NCBI RefSeq assembly: GCF_002009425.1
Contig: NZ_CP019936.1
Span: 62,001 to 126,000 of the forward strand
Origin: Thiosocius teredinicola
GTDB lineage: Bacteria; Pseudomonadota; Gammaproteobacteria; Chromatiales; Chromatiaceae
Direction of reading: 5' to 3'
Length of the DNA: 64,000 bases
Made by a program: the position numbers and the translations under genes. Below the pieces are notes generated by a model, which had not been told where the DNA came from, did not search any database, and worked only from the letters and a program-made list of their open reading frames with translations. This document shows, piece after piece, positions 1-8,435 of the stretch (position 1 is the first letter of the stretch; every line of letters starts with the position of its first letter).

Positions 1-827
1 TGCAACGCAGCGACAGCGAACGTAATCGCACGCGTCTCGAAGACGCCGAGTCGAAACTCGTCGAGGCCAAACAGCGCTTGGTGACGGCACAGGCCGAGAA
101 CACTGCAGCGCAGGAGCACGCCGCCTACTGGAGCAATCTCGCGATGGCGGCCGGGGCGGCCATCGTGCTGTTGATGTTGATCGACGCCTTGCTGATTCCC
201 AGGTTGGTCGCGCGTTGCAACGCGCGCGAACACGTTCCCCGCGAAGAGGGCATAGCGCTGCCGTGCGCCGAGACGGTGCCTGAGTTCACGTTGGACAAGT
301 CGCTGCCCTGGTACGAGCGCTATGTCGATTGGTTCAACGCAAAGGCGGGGGAGTTCGTCGCCTACTGGTCGTTGATCGCGGTATTCGCCTATTACTACGA
401 GGTCGTCGCACGCTACGTGTTCAACTCGCCGACCAACTGGGCACACGAGGCGATGTTCCTGATGTTCGGCATGCAGTACCTGATCGCCGGCGGCTTCTGC
501 CTGCGGGAGAACGCGCATGTGCGGGTCGATGTGCTGTACACGCATCTGAGCGAGCGCGGCAAGGCGCTGGCCGATCTGATCACGTCGGTGTTCTTCTTTA
601 TCTTCACGGTGACCCTGCTGGTGACCGGCTGGATCTTCTTCCACGATGCCTGGTCGGCGCAGGAGGTGTCCTTCACCGAATGGGGTATTCAGTACTACCC
701 GGTGAAGTTCGCCCTGCCGCTGGGGGCCGTGCTATTGCTGCTGCAGGGCATCGTCCGCCTGTTCAACGACGTCGCCGCCTATCGCGGCCTGCGTCATCTG
801 CCACCGGAGTCGCACTGTGGGGCTTGA
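1..827 (+). CDS. dctQ: TRAP transporter small permease (DctQ), 5' end outside the window
   Basis: This is the small membrane subunit of a tripartite, ion-gradient-driven solute importer in the inner membrane. The frame is already open at base 3, so the gene starts upstream. The TTG/GTG pair near 78 is probably internal. The part before residue V (78) is highly charged and looks like a coiled coil, followed by an extra membrane segment (AAIVLLMLIDALLI). The canonical DctQ fold then follows: four hydrophobic segments from about base 350 to 770, including the WAHE motif and LRENAHVRVDVLY. The C-terminus overlaps the large-permease gene by 11 bp, the normal TRAP arrangement. The long N-terminal extension is unusual for DctQ. 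A substrate-binding protein is expected upstream but is not visible. The substrate cannot be read from these two subunits. Confidence 0.85.
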   Translation, partial: QRSDSERNRTRLEDAESKLVEAKQRLVTAQAENTAAQEHAAYWSNLAMAAGAAIVLLMLIDALLIPRLVARCNAREHVPREEGIALPCAETVPEFTLDKSLPWYERYVDWFNAKAGEFVAYWSLIAVFAYYYEVVARYVFNSPTNWAHEAMFLMFGMQYLIAGGFCLRENAHVRVDVLYTHLSERGKALADLITSVFFFIFTVTLLVTGWIFFHDAWSAQEVSFTEWGIQYYPVKFALPLGAVLLLLQGIVRLFNDVAAYRGLRHLPPESHCGA

Positions 828-2181
828 AATCGACATCCTGTGGCTGACCGTACTGATGTTCGGCTCGCTCGCCATCCTGTTGATGGCCGGCCTGCCGCTG
901 AGCTTCGTTACCGGCGGCCTGGCCTGCGTGTTCCTGTTCCTGTTCGGCGACGCGCAGATGCTCAACATCCTGCCGTCGCGCATCTTCCCGTTGATGACCG
1001 ATTACCAGTTATCGGCGATCCCGCTGTTCATTTTCATGGCCTCCATGCTGGAACGTGCCGGCATCATCGAAGAGCTGTACGACATGGTGTACAAGCTGCT
1101 CGGCGGCTTGCGCGGCGGCCTGGCGGTCGCGACCATCATCGCGTCAACCTTGCTGGCCGCGATGTGCGGTGTGATCGGGGCCACCGAGGTCACGATGGGC
1201 ATGATCGCCTTGCCGGCGATGGTGGCACGCAACTATCACCCGACGATCGCCTGCGGCTCGATCCTGGCCGGCGGCACGCTCGGCATCCTGATCCCGCCAT
1301 CCATCCTCGCCATCCTGTTCGCCGTGGTTGCGCAGCAGTCGGTTGGCGAGCTGTTCATCGGCGCGGTCGTGCCCGGCCTGATCCTGTCGGGCATGTATAT
1401 CCTGTATGTGCTGATCGTGACCTTCTTCAAGCCCGAAGCGGGTCCGGCGCTGCCGCCCGAGGAACGCGTCGATACGCGCGAAAAGCTGCGCCTGCTGAAG
1501 AACATGATGGCACCGATTGCACTGGTCACCTTGGTGCTCGGCATCATCTTTGCCGGCATCGCAACGCCGGTCGAGGCCGCCGGTGTCGGCACCTTCGGTG
1601 CGATCGTGGTTGCGGCGATGCACCGTCGCCTGTCGTGGGAAAATACGCGCGCTGCCGCGCTGACTACGCTTAGGGTTACCGGCATGGTGTTGTGGATCAT
1701 CTTCGGCGCGACCCTGTTCGTCGGTTTCTACGTGGTCAACGGCGGTCAGCAGTTCGTCAACGAAACCATCATCGGCACCGGCCTGGGGCCGTACGGCATC
1801 CTGACCTTGATGATGGTGATCCTGGTCATCCTCGGTATGTTCCTCGACTGGGTCGGTATCCTGCTGCTCGCCGTGCCGATCTTCGTGCCGCTGATGAAGA
1901 CCCTGTCGTTCGATGGCGTGTTCGGCCTGCCCGGGGTGGCGCCGGAAGAGCTCGCCTTGTGGTTCGGCGTTGTCTACATGGTGAACATGCAGATGTCGTT
2001 CATCAGTCCGCCTTTCGGCTATGCCCTGTTCTACCTGAAGAGTGTTGCGCCGCCCGGCGTGACAATGGCGCAGATCTATCGCTCCTCACTGCCGTTCCTG
2101 TTTCTTCAGGCCGTCGGGCTGGCGCTGTGCATCATCTTCCCCGAGATCGTTCTGTGGTTGCCGCGGCAGGTCTACGGTTAG
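817..2181 (+). CDS. dctM: TRAP transporter large permease (DctM)
   Basis: This 454-residue, almost wholly hydrophobic protein is the transport channel of the TRAP system. It has the family pattern: an N-terminal LPLSFVTGG stretch, the segment GATEVTMGMIALPAM, and the re-entrant hairpin motif AGGTLGILIPPSI near residues 150-163. The second half contains a matching repeat ending in SFISPPFGYALFYLK. The GTG start at 817 lies inside the end of the small-permease gene, which implies translational coupling. Length and motifs are normal for DctM. Carboxylates are the commonest cargo of the family, but the substrate here is undetermined. Confidence 0.93.
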   Translation: MGLEIDILWLTVLMFGSLAILLMAGLPLSFVTGGLACVFLFLFGDAQMLNILPSRIFPLMTDYQLSAIPLFIFMASMLERAGIIEELYDMVYKLLGGLRGGLAVATIIASTLLAAMCGVIGATEVTMGMIALPAMVARNYHPTIACGSILAGGTLGILIPPSILAILFAVVAQQSVGELFIGAVVPGLILSGMYILYVLIVTFFKPEAGPALPPEERVDTREKLRLLKNMMAPIALVTLVLGIIFAGIATPVEAAGVGTFGAIVVAAMHRRLSWENTRAAALTTLRVTGMVLWIIFGATLFVGFYVVNGGQQFVNETIIGTGLGPYGILTLMMVILVILGMFLDWVGILLLAVPIFVPLMKTLSFDGVFGLPGVAPEELALWFGVVYMVNMQMSFISPPFGYALFYLKSVAPPGVTMAQIYRSSLPFLFLQAVGLALCIIFPEIVLWLPRQVYG

Positions 2182-2231
2182 GAGCCCGGCGATTCAACTG
2201 CAGTAACAAACTTCCTGAATCCTTAAGGCAA

Positions 2232-2245
2232 TTGACGTGTGTCAT
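2232..2245. promoter_or_regulatory. FNR/DNR-like dyad upstream of the PilJ-domain gene
   Basis: The sequence TTGACGTGTGTCAT fits the FNR/ANR/DNR family half-site pattern TTGAC-N4-GTCAA at all but the last base. It lies about 80 bp before the ATG at 2325. The neighbouring genes (a NarX-like sensor domain and a molybdate-binding protein) fit control by nitrate or anaerobiosis. This is inference from pattern only. Confidence 0.35.
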
Positions 2246-2324
2246 TTAGCGCGGCTTGTCTTGGGCGCTAGTATCGCGATCCGTTTTCCAATACGACTGA
2301 TAAGCGTTCACGATTCAGATAACA

Positions 2325-3095
2325 ATGAACAATACCAAATACTATTCGCTCTTTGTGATCCTTCTATTAACCCTGTGTGGCGGGGCTTCGGCAGCGTCGA
2401 GCCTCGGACCGGCGATCGACAAGGCCGGCAGTCAGCGCATGCTGACCCAGCGCATGGTCAAGGCCTACGCGTTGTTGGGCATGGACCTCAACCCGGGGGC
2501 GCGCGGTGAGCTGAATGCGGCGTTGACCCGCTTCGACAAACAGCTCAAAGAGCTGTCGAAGGTCGCCGAAACCAGTGAAGAGAACGAGCAGATCGACAAG
2601 ACCCGGCTGCTGTGGAGCGAGCTTCGCACTGAATTGCTGAACGCGCCCGACGCCAGCCGTATCGGACAGGTCAACGATCTCGCCGAACTGCTGTTGCAAG
2701 AGTCTCACCAGTTCGTGCTGTTGCTCGAAAAACGGGCCGGCACCCAGGCCGGTGGCATGGTCAACCTTGCCGGGCGCCAACGGATGTTGTCGCAGCGCAT
2801 CGCCAAGCTCTATCTGTTGGAGACATGGGGTATGGACGCCGCGTTGGTGCAACAGCAATACCAAGGCGCGGTCGATGAGTTCAGCACCGCCTTGATTCAA
2901 CTGCACGGTGCCAAGATCAACACGGCGGAGATCACCGACGCCCTTTCCCAGGTGGATAAGAACTGGAAGATCTTCAACATCAGCAACTACAGCAAGAAGT
3001 ACAACACGCGTGTGCCCTCGCTGGTTGTTCGCTCAATGGATAAGATCATGGCGCAGATGAACGACGTCACAGCGATGTACGCCAATCTGCACTGA
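2325..3095 (+). CDS. Secreted protein with two PilJ/NarX-like sensor segments
   Basis: The protein has 256 residues with a clear Sec signal peptide (hydrophobic core LFVILLLTLCGG, cleavage near ASA-A at about residue 25), so it is probably periplasmic. Two related segments begin AGSQRMLTQRMVKAY (about residues 32-46) and AGRQRMLSQRIAKLY (about 146-160). They resemble the P-box of NarX/PilJ-type sensor domains, where such helices bind nitrate or nitrite in NarX. No kinase, HAMP or transducer domain follows, so it is a stand-alone ligand-binding-type protein. It sits upstream of modA (molybdate uptake), and an FNR-like dyad precedes it. A role in nitrate-related sensing is plausible but inferred. 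The ligand is unknown. Confidence 0.75.
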   Translation: MNNTKYYSLFVILLLTLCGGASAASSLGPAIDKAGSQRMLTQRMVKAYALLGMDLNPGARGELNAALTRFDKQLKELSKVAETSEENEQIDKTRLLWSELRTELLNAPDASRIGQVNDLAELLLQESHQFVLLLEKRAGTQAGGMVNLAGRQRMLSQRIAKLYLLETWGMDAALVQQQYQGAVDEFSTALIQLHGAKINTAEITDALSQVDKNWKIFNISNYSKKYNTRVPSLVVRSMDKIMAQMNDVTAMYANLH

Positions 3096-3295
3096 CAGCC
3101 TCTCGGCGTGCACAAACTTGTCGCAATGCCGACATCTCGGGCCGGTGGTGGCCTCGATCTTCAGTAGGGAATCCTCGATGAAACAACGGGTTCACAAAGC
3201 GGCCTGAAAAGTGCTTGGTTGGTGGCTGACACTTTGATGCGGATACGGCTGTCGTCGACCGGCCGTCTGCGAGGTTGGTGTATGGAGTTGTACAG

Positions 3296-4045
3296 ATGAG
3301 GAATGCTCAGAGGTTGTTGCGCTCGGCCGTTGCATGGGCTGCGCTGATGATCGGCGCGACCGCATCCGGCGACCAAGTGAATGTGGCGGTTGCCGCAAAT
3401 TTCACCGCAGCGATGAAAGAGGTCGCCGCCGGTTTCGAGAAAGCGACCGGCCACAAGGCCGTGTTGAGCTTCGGCTCGACCGGCAAGCTCTACGCGCAGA
3501 TCCTTCACGGCGCGCCGTTCGGCGTGTTTCTCGCTGCCGACCAGGAGAGGCCGCGAAAGCTGGTCGAGGCGGGCAAGGCCAGCGGTCAGTTCACCTATGC
3601 CAACGGCAAACTCGTGCTTTGGAGCAAACAGGAAGATCTGATCGGCGACACGGCCGACGTGTTGAAGAACGGAGGCTTCAAACGGCTGGCCATCGCCAAT
3701 CCGAAGACCGCACCCTACGGTGTGGCGGCCATGCAGGTGTTGGATTCGCTCGGCATTGCCAAGGCAGTCCGCCCCAAGCTCGTGCGCGGCGATTCGATTG
3801 CACAAACCCACCAGTTCGCTGCCACCGGCAACACCGAACTCGGCTTCGTCGCCCTGGCCCAGGTGGTGTTGAGCGACGGCGGTTCACGTTGGATCGTGCC
3901 GCAAGAAATGTATGACCCGATCCGCCAGGATGCGGTGCTATTGGCGAAGGGAACGGATCAGCCCGCCGCGGCGGCGCTGCTCGATTACCTCAAAGGCGAC
4001 GAGGCGCGCGCCATCATCGAGCGCTACGGGTACGGTCTGGAATGA
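3296..4045 (+). CDS. modA: Molybdate ABC transporter substrate-binding protein
   Basis: This periplasmic oxyanion-binding protein of 249 residues has a signal peptide (RLLRSAVAWAALMIGATASG). The mature start VNVAVAANFTAAMKEVAAGFE is typical of ModA, as are SFGSTGKLYAQI, APFGVFLAADQERP, the central NPKTAPYG motif and the late segment TGNTELGFVALAQV. The ATG at 3296 was chosen over the TTG at 3275 because a GGAG lies about 9 bases upstream and the signal peptide then starts correctly. No ModB/ModC permease or ATPase genes are adjacent, so it must work with a transporter encoded elsewhere. Molybdate is the expected ligand; tungstate is an alternative. Confidence 0.9.
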   Translation: MRNAQRLLRSAVAWAALMIGATASGDQVNVAVAANFTAAMKEVAAGFEKATGHKAVLSFGSTGKLYAQILHGAPFGVFLAADQERPRKLVEAGKASGQFTYANGKLVLWSKQEDLIGDTADVLKNGGFKRLAIANPKTAPYGVAAMQVLDSLGIAKAVRPKLVRGDSIAQTHQFAATGNTELGFVALAQVVLSDGGSRWIVPQEMYDPIRQDAVLLAKGTDQPAAAALLDYLKGDEARAIIERYGYGLE

Positions 4046-4062
4046 GCTGAATCGAAACCCTG

Positions 4063-4080
4063 TTGCGGCCGGCGCCGCAA
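4063..4080. terminator. Hairpin between convergent modA and DUF2058 genes
   Basis: The arms TTGCGG and CCGCAA are separated by six bases in the 49-bp gap between two converging genes. There is no clear T tract, so its role as a bidirectional terminator is inferred. Confidence 0.4.
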
Positions 4081-4094
4081 TTCGGGAAACAGCG

Positions 4095-4643
4095 TTACCA
4101 CATCAGATCGTCGGGCACCTGATAGTCGGCATAGGGATCATCGCCATCTGCCGGTTTGTCTTCGGGCAGATCGATCACCAGGCTCGAATTGCGTTCGCGG
4201 ATCTTTTCTGCGATCGCGGGCGGCACCAGTTCGAATACCCCATTGTCGTTGACGATTTTGAGTTTGCCGTCGCTGATCAGCTTGTGGGTGTCCGCTGAGA
4301 CGAAGATGCGCTTGATCTTGCCTTTGTTCTCGAAGTGGAACGGCACGTCGTCGTCTTTCTCGCTGCGCGGGTGCTTGTGACCGCGGACCAACTGGCGCAC
4401 CTCGGCCGCCACCTCGCGTTGGCGGCGCACCTCGTCACGCTGCTTGTTGAGTTCACGGTCGCGCGCGGCCTTTTCGGCGCGCGCTTTCTCGACGGCGGGA
4501 TCAACCGGCTTCGATTTCGCAGCCTTGCGCTTGGCCTTGGGCTGTTGGGTGCGATTCTTCTTTTGCTGTTTTTTTGCCTGGTCGATCTTGGTCTGATCGA
4601 TCAAGCCGGCTTTCAACAATTCGTCTTGCAGTGAGTTACCCAA
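4095..4643 (-). CDS. DUF2058 family protein (YaiL-like)
   Basis: This 182-residue protein begins MGNSLQDELLKAGLIDQTKI and continues with a long basic and charged helix rich in Lys, Arg, Gln and Glu (about residues 20-90). It ends with the compact domain KIKRIFVSADTHKLISDGKLKIV and a final Asp-rich tail. This is the layout of the YaiL/DUF2058 family, sometimes called nucleoprotein or polynucleotide-associated, with no firmly assigned function. The start fits the family. It stands alone, convergent with modA. Binding to nucleic acid is suggested only by the basic coiled region. Confidence 0.88.
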   Translation of the reverse strand: MGNSLQDELLKAGLIDQTKIDQAKKQQKKNRTQQPKAKRKAAKSKPVDPAVEKARAEKAARDRELNKQRDEVRRQREVAAEVRQLVRGHKHPRSEKDDDVPFHFENKGKIKRIFVSADTHKLISDGKLKIVNDNGVFELVPPAIAEKIRERNSSLVIDLPEDKPADGDDPYADYQVPDDLMW

Positions 4644-4818
4644 AGTCCGCCCTCCACGTTAACGGGCAATATCGCCGTGCCGGACTTTCCACCGATAGCG
4701 GTGTCTGCCGTGATTATCGGTCGAACAAGGGGACAATTTCATGGCAAAAAACACAAATTGGCGCTGAACGCTTCTGATGCAGCGATTCGTCGCATTTATC
4801 AAGCCGCCTATCGACGCA

Positions 4819-6456
4819 TTAGCGGCGGAAGGACAGTGCCAGCAGCAAGCCGCCGGTCCCGCTGAGCGCCGCCATGGCCCACATCGGATTCAGCACGTGG
4901 CCGATATCGATCAGGCCGCCAACCAGCACACCGGCGATCAGCAGGCTGCCACCGACGATGCTGGTTTGCGTACGCTTGTTGCCGGTGCGGATCTCTTCGT
5001 GGATCTCATCGAGTTTTTCCGATTCCCACTGCACCTTCAGTTGCCCGTCCACGGCTTTGCGTAGGAAACGATGCGCCAGCAGCGGGACTTCGGGCAGGTC
5101 TTCGGAGATCTGCGGCAGCTGGTCTTTGAGGCGGCGGACGAATGCCTTGAGGCCGACCTGCTCCGACATCCAGCGTTCCATGAATGGCTTGGCGGTGCTC
5201 CACAGATCGAGCTGCGGATACAGCATGCGACCAAGTCCCTCGATGTTCAGCAGGGTCTTTTGCAACAGCACCAGCTGCGGCTGCACCTCCATGTTGAAGC
5301 GACGCGCCGTCTGGAACAGCCGCAACAGGAAATGACCGAACGAGATTTCGCTGATCGGCTTTTCCCAGATCGGCTCGCAGACGGTGCGGATGGCGGCCTC
5401 GAAATCCTCGATGCGCGTGGTGCTCGGCACCCAGCCTGATTCGACATGCAGCTCGGCGACCTTGCGGTAGTCGCGATGAAAGAACGCCAGCAGGTTCTCG
5501 GCAAGGTAACGTTGGTCACCGGTCGTCAGGGTGCCCATGATGCCGAAGTCGACGCCGACGTAGCTGCCGTCCGGGCGTACGAAGATGTTGCCCGGGTGCA
5601 TATCGGCGTGGAAGAAGTTGTCGCGAAACACCTGGGTGAAGAAGATCTCGACGCCGCGTTCGCCAAGCTTTTTCAGGTCGATGCCCTTGGCGAGCAGTTC
5701 GTCGATCCGGTCGACCGGAATGCCATAGATGCGTTCCTGCACCATGACGTTCTCGCGTGTGTAGTCCCAGTGGATCTCGGGCACGTAGAGAATGTCGCTG
5801 CCGCTGAAGTTACGCCGCAGCTGCGCACCGTTGGCGGCTTCACGCATCAGGTCTAGTTCGTCGTGGATGGTCTTGTCGTATTCCTCGACGACCTCGACCG
5901 GGCGCAAGCGGCGCGCTTCGCGCGAATACTTGCGCGCCAGTTTGGCGATCGTAAACAGCAGGTCGATGTCCTGTTGGATCGTTTTCTCGATGCCGGGGCG
6001 GACAACCTTGACCACCACCTTGCTGCCGTCGTGCAGGGTTGCTGCGTGCACCTGGGCAATCGAGGCCGACGCCAGCGGCTCGCTGTCGAACTCGGCGAAC
6101 AGTTCGCTGACCGGCTTGCCCAGTGAGCGTTCGATGATGGCCTGCGCACGCTTGCCGGGAAAAGGCGGGACTTGGTCCTGCAGTTTCGACAGTTCGGCGG
6201 CGATGTCGTCCGGCAACAGGTCGCGCCGGGTCGACAGGATCTGGCCGAACTTCACATAGATCGGGCCGAGGTCTTCGAGTGCGCGCCGCATGCGTACGCC
6301 GCGCGGCGGCTTTTTGCCCCAATAAAACGGTGACAGGAATCTGAAGAAGCGAATCGGTCGAAACAGGTGCGCGGCAAGGATGACCTCATCCAGACCGTGT
6401 CGCATCAACACCCAGCCGATGCGCATCACGCGCAGGCTTTCTCGAATCGGGATCAC
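4819..6456 (-). CDS. ubiB: Ubiquinone biosynthesis accessory kinase-like protein UbiB
   Basis: UbiB is a 545-residue atypical ABC1/ADCK-family ATPase needed for ubiquinone synthesis, acting at the membrane with the Ubi complex. Hallmarks seen are the KxGQ motif in [16 protein letters not shown] (about residues 48-64), the Ala-rich loop ASIAQVHAA that replaces the kinase glycine-rich loop, the [13 protein letters not shown] catalytic-loop region and VDFGIMG. At the C-terminus two membrane helices follow ([15 protein letters not shown] and [15 protein letters not shown]). Length is standard. Its start overlaps the end of ubiJ by 4 bp, so the two are translationally coupled. It is the last gene of the DUF971-ubiE-ubiJ-ubiB series. 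Confidence 0.96.
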   Translation of the reverse strand: MIPIRESLRVMRIGWVLMRHGLDEVILAAHLFRPIRFFRFLSPFYWGKKPPRGVRMRRALEDLGPIYVKFGQILSTRRDLLPDDIAAELSKLQDQVPPFPGKRAQAIIERSLGKPVSELFAEFDSEPLASASIAQVHAATLHDGSKVVVKVVRPGIEKTIQQDIDLLFTIAKLARKYSREARRLRPVEVVEEYDKTIHDELDLMREAANGAQLRRNFSGSDILYVPEIHWDYTRENVMVQERIYGIPVDRIDELLAKGIDLKKLGERGVEIFFTQVFRDNFFHADMHPGNIFVRPDGSYVGVDFGIMGTLTTGDQRYLAENLLAFFHRDYRKVAELHVESGWVPSTTRIEDFEAAIRTVCEPIWEKPISEISFGHFLLRLFQTARRFNMEVQPQLVLLQKTLLNIEGLGRMLYPQLDLWSTAKPFMERWMSEQVGLKAFVRRLKDQLPQISEDLPEVPLLAHRFLRKAVDGQLKVQWESEKLDEIHEEIRTGNKRTQTSIVGGSLLIAGVLVGGLIDIGHVLNPMWAMAALSGTGGLLLALSFRR

Positions 6457-7079
6457 GCGCCGTCACCCCGGCGTGCTTTCTCCAGCAGGGCGATGCGTGC
6501 TTCGAGGCGTTCGACATCGTCGCGCAGCGTATCGACGTCGCTCACAAAGTCTTCGACTTCGTAGCGATGCGGCAGCACGCGCGTTTCTTCGGTGAGGTAT
6601 TCGGACAGGTTCTGTTCGGCACTATCGCGCATGCGTGCGCCCTGCTGCATGGCGGCGCGTACGCCGCGCCCGATCTCATGTGCGGCGATGTCGCCGGTCA
6701 GGCGCGACAACTGTTCTTCCCAGTCGATATCGAGGCTGCCGAGTGCTTCGCTGAAGCGTTGTGCGAGCTTGGCGTCGCCGTCGATGCTGACGCGCCCGGC
6801 GAACAACTGGGCCGTACCCTGGTTCTGCTCGTTGGCCCGCATCAGGTCGAACGCACTGCCGCGCAGGGTGCAGTCGGGTTCGCCTTCGATCGAGCCGAGC
6901 ATCTGCAAGCGGCCGTCATGGCCCGGCACCATGTTCAGCGCAATGCCTGTGCCGCTAAGCTCGATGCGCACGCTACTGCCGTGCAGGGTTGCCAGCCGTC
7001 TGGCGGCATCCGGGTCGAGGGCGATTACCGCGTTGATCGATTGTTCCAGGCCTTCGAGTGCGAGGTCGCGCAGTGTCAT
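6453..7079 (-). CDS. ubiJ: Ubiquinone biosynthesis accessory factor UbiJ (SCP2 domain)
   Basis: UbiJ is a 208-residue soluble accessory factor that binds lipid intermediates and, with UbiK, helps the aerobic Ubi complex. The N-terminal two thirds (about residues 12-125) read as an SCP2 sterol-carrier fold, with [26 protein letters not shown] and a conserved [18 protein letters not shown]. The tail is a predicted coiled coil ([22 protein letters not shown]), normal in this family. It lies between ubiE (12-bp gap) and ubiB (4-bp overlap). An AGGAG lies about 9 bases before the ATG. Confidence 0.93.
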   Translation of the reverse strand: MTLRDLALEGLEQSINAVIALDPDAARRLATLHGSSVRIELSGTGIALNMVPGHDGRLQMLGSIEGEPDCTLRGSAFDLMRANEQNQGTAQLFAGRVSIDGDAKLAQRFSEALGSLDIDWEEQLSRLTGDIAAHEIGRGVRAAMQQGARMRDSAEQNLSEYLTEETRVLPHRYEVEDFVSDVDTLRDDVERLEARIALLEKARRGDGA

Positions 7080-7091
7080 GCCGACAGGCTC

Positions 7092-7844
7092 CTAGAACTT
7101 GAAACCGCGATGGACGGCGACGATGCCCCCGGTAAGGTTGTGTACATCGCAGCGCTCGAATCCCGCCTGTTCCATCATGCCCTTGAGGGTTTCCTGGTCG
7201 GGATGCATGCGGATCGATTCGGCCAGGTAGCGGTAGCTGTCGGCATCCTTGGCGACCAGATCGCCGATGCGCGGCAGTACCTGGAACGAGTACAGGTCGT
7301 AAAGTTTTTCCAGGGGCTTGTTCAGCGGCTTGGAGAACTCCAGCACCAGCGCGCGACCGCCCGGCTTGAGCGCACGGTACATCGATTCGAGCGCCTTCTG
7401 TTTGTCGGTGACATTGCGCAGGCCGAACGCGATGGTGATCAGATCGAAGGTGTCGTCGGGAAATGGCAGCTCCTCGGCATTGACCTGCGCATACGCGAGA
7501 TTGCCGGCATGTCCGCGATCGACCATGCGATCACGCCCGACGCTGAGCATGGCCGCATTGATGTCGGTCATCAGCACCAGCCCATCGGGGCCGACGAGGT
7601 CGGCGAACCGGTCTGCCAGATCACCGGTGCCGGAGGCCAGATCGAGAATCGTCTGTCCGCGGCGCACACCGGCGAGTTCGACCGCGTAGCGCTTCCACAG
7701 CCGATGAACGCCCATCGACATCAGGTCGTTCATGACATCGTATTTGCCGGCGACCGAATCGAACACGCCGCGCACCAGGCCCGCTTTATCGCGCGGGTCG
7801 ACGCTGCGATAGCCGAAATGGGTGCTGTCTTTGTTGTCTGCCAT
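7092..7844 (-). CDS. ubiE: Ubiquinone/menaquinone C-methyltransferase UbiE
   Basis: UbiE transfers a methyl group from SAM to the demethylated benzoquinol (or demethylmenaquinol) ring. It has 250 residues. The N-terminus [39 protein letters not shown] is the family signature (written here as consecutive motifs: [23 protein letters not shown]). SAM motif I is [16 protein letters not shown], followed by [10 protein letters not shown] and [23 protein letters not shown]. The C-terminal [15 protein letters not shown] is also typical. It sits 12 bp upstream of ubiJ and 40 bp downstream of the DUF971 gene, giving a likely quinone operon. Confidence 0.96.
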   Translation of the reverse strand: MADNKDSTHFGYRSVDPRDKAGLVRGVFDSVAGKYDVMNDLMSMGVHRLWKRYAVELAGVRRGQTILDLASGTGDLADRFADLVGPDGLVLMTDINAAMLSVGRDRMVDRGHAGNLAYAQVNAEELPFPDDTFDLITIAFGLRNVTDKQKALESMYRALKPGGRALVLEFSKPLNKPLEKLYDLYSFQVLPRIGDLVAKDADSYRYLAESIRMHPDQETLKGMMEQAGFERCDVHNLTGGIVAVHRGFKF

Positions 7845-7884
7845 GGGAGCGGTCCCGCTGTGGTGGGGCGGGCGCCGCAGAACG

Positions 7885-8253
7885 TCAGGCGGCGGGCTCT
7901 TTACGGGTGTAGCCCTTTTCCTTCAGCTCTTCGAGATACTGCGCCCACAGGTCATCGTAGTGCTTGCCCAGATTGTACAGGGTTTCCCACGAGTAGATGC
8001 CGGTGTTGTGCTCATCGTCGAAGTGCAGCACCACCGCATAGTTGCCGACCGGTTCGATGCGATCGATATTGACGCCTTCCTTGCCCAACGGCACCTTGCG
8101 CTGCCCCGGCCCATGACCGGCGACCTCGGCCGACGGCGAATAAACCCGCAGGTACTCTGCCGGCAGTTTGAAGTTCGACCCATCATCGAAGGTGACCTCG
8201 AGCACGCGCGACATGCGGTGCAGGTTGAGCTCTGTGGGCGTGGGCGTACTCAT
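7885..8253 (-). CDS. DUF971 protein (GBBH-like N-terminal domain)
   Basis: This is a 122-residue single-domain protein. The line [31 protein letters not shown], followed by [35 protein letters not shown], is characteristic of DUF971, the domain also found at the N-terminus of gamma-butyrobetaine hydroxylase. (The motifs are [15 protein letters not shown] and GIYSWETLY.) Its biochemical function is not established. In many gammaproteobacteria this gene lies between hslU and ubiE. Here it still precedes ubiE, but hslU is about 39 kb away. A GAGG lies about 8 bases before the ATG. Confidence 0.92.
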   Translation of the reverse strand: MSTPTPTELNLHRMSRVLEVTFDDGSNFKLPAEYLRVYSPSAEVAGHGPGQRKVPLGKEGVNIDRIEPVGNYAVVLHFDDEHNTGIYSWETLYNLGKHYDDLWAQYLEELKEKGYTRKEPAA

Positions 8254-8435
8254 ACGACATTCCTCGACGGTTTCGTCCCGCTGTGCCTCGGGCGCACGGG
8301 TGGCAAATTTCTCGATGCCGGCGATTCTACCGTCTTTGCCCTGTCGGATAGCCCAAAAAATGTCCGCCTATTTAAAGGTACGCATCGCCGCTTGTCGGCA
8401 GGCAAACGCCATCGCCCCGTCGACCAAGGAACGAT

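Noticed and set aside
3178-3207. Tiny ORF of nine codons after AGGGA, as a possible leader peptide of modA
   Set aside because: It shows no codon pattern or hairpin suggesting attenuation; its occurrence by chance is likely.
4745-4775. Sigma-54-like GG/GC element upstream of ubiB's 3' end
   Set aside because: The spacing between GG and GC is 8 bases instead of 10, and no gene follows in the right direction.
6567-8072. Plus-strand open frame over ubiJ and ubiE
   Set aside because: It is antisense to well-recognised ubi genes and its translation has no recognisable domain.
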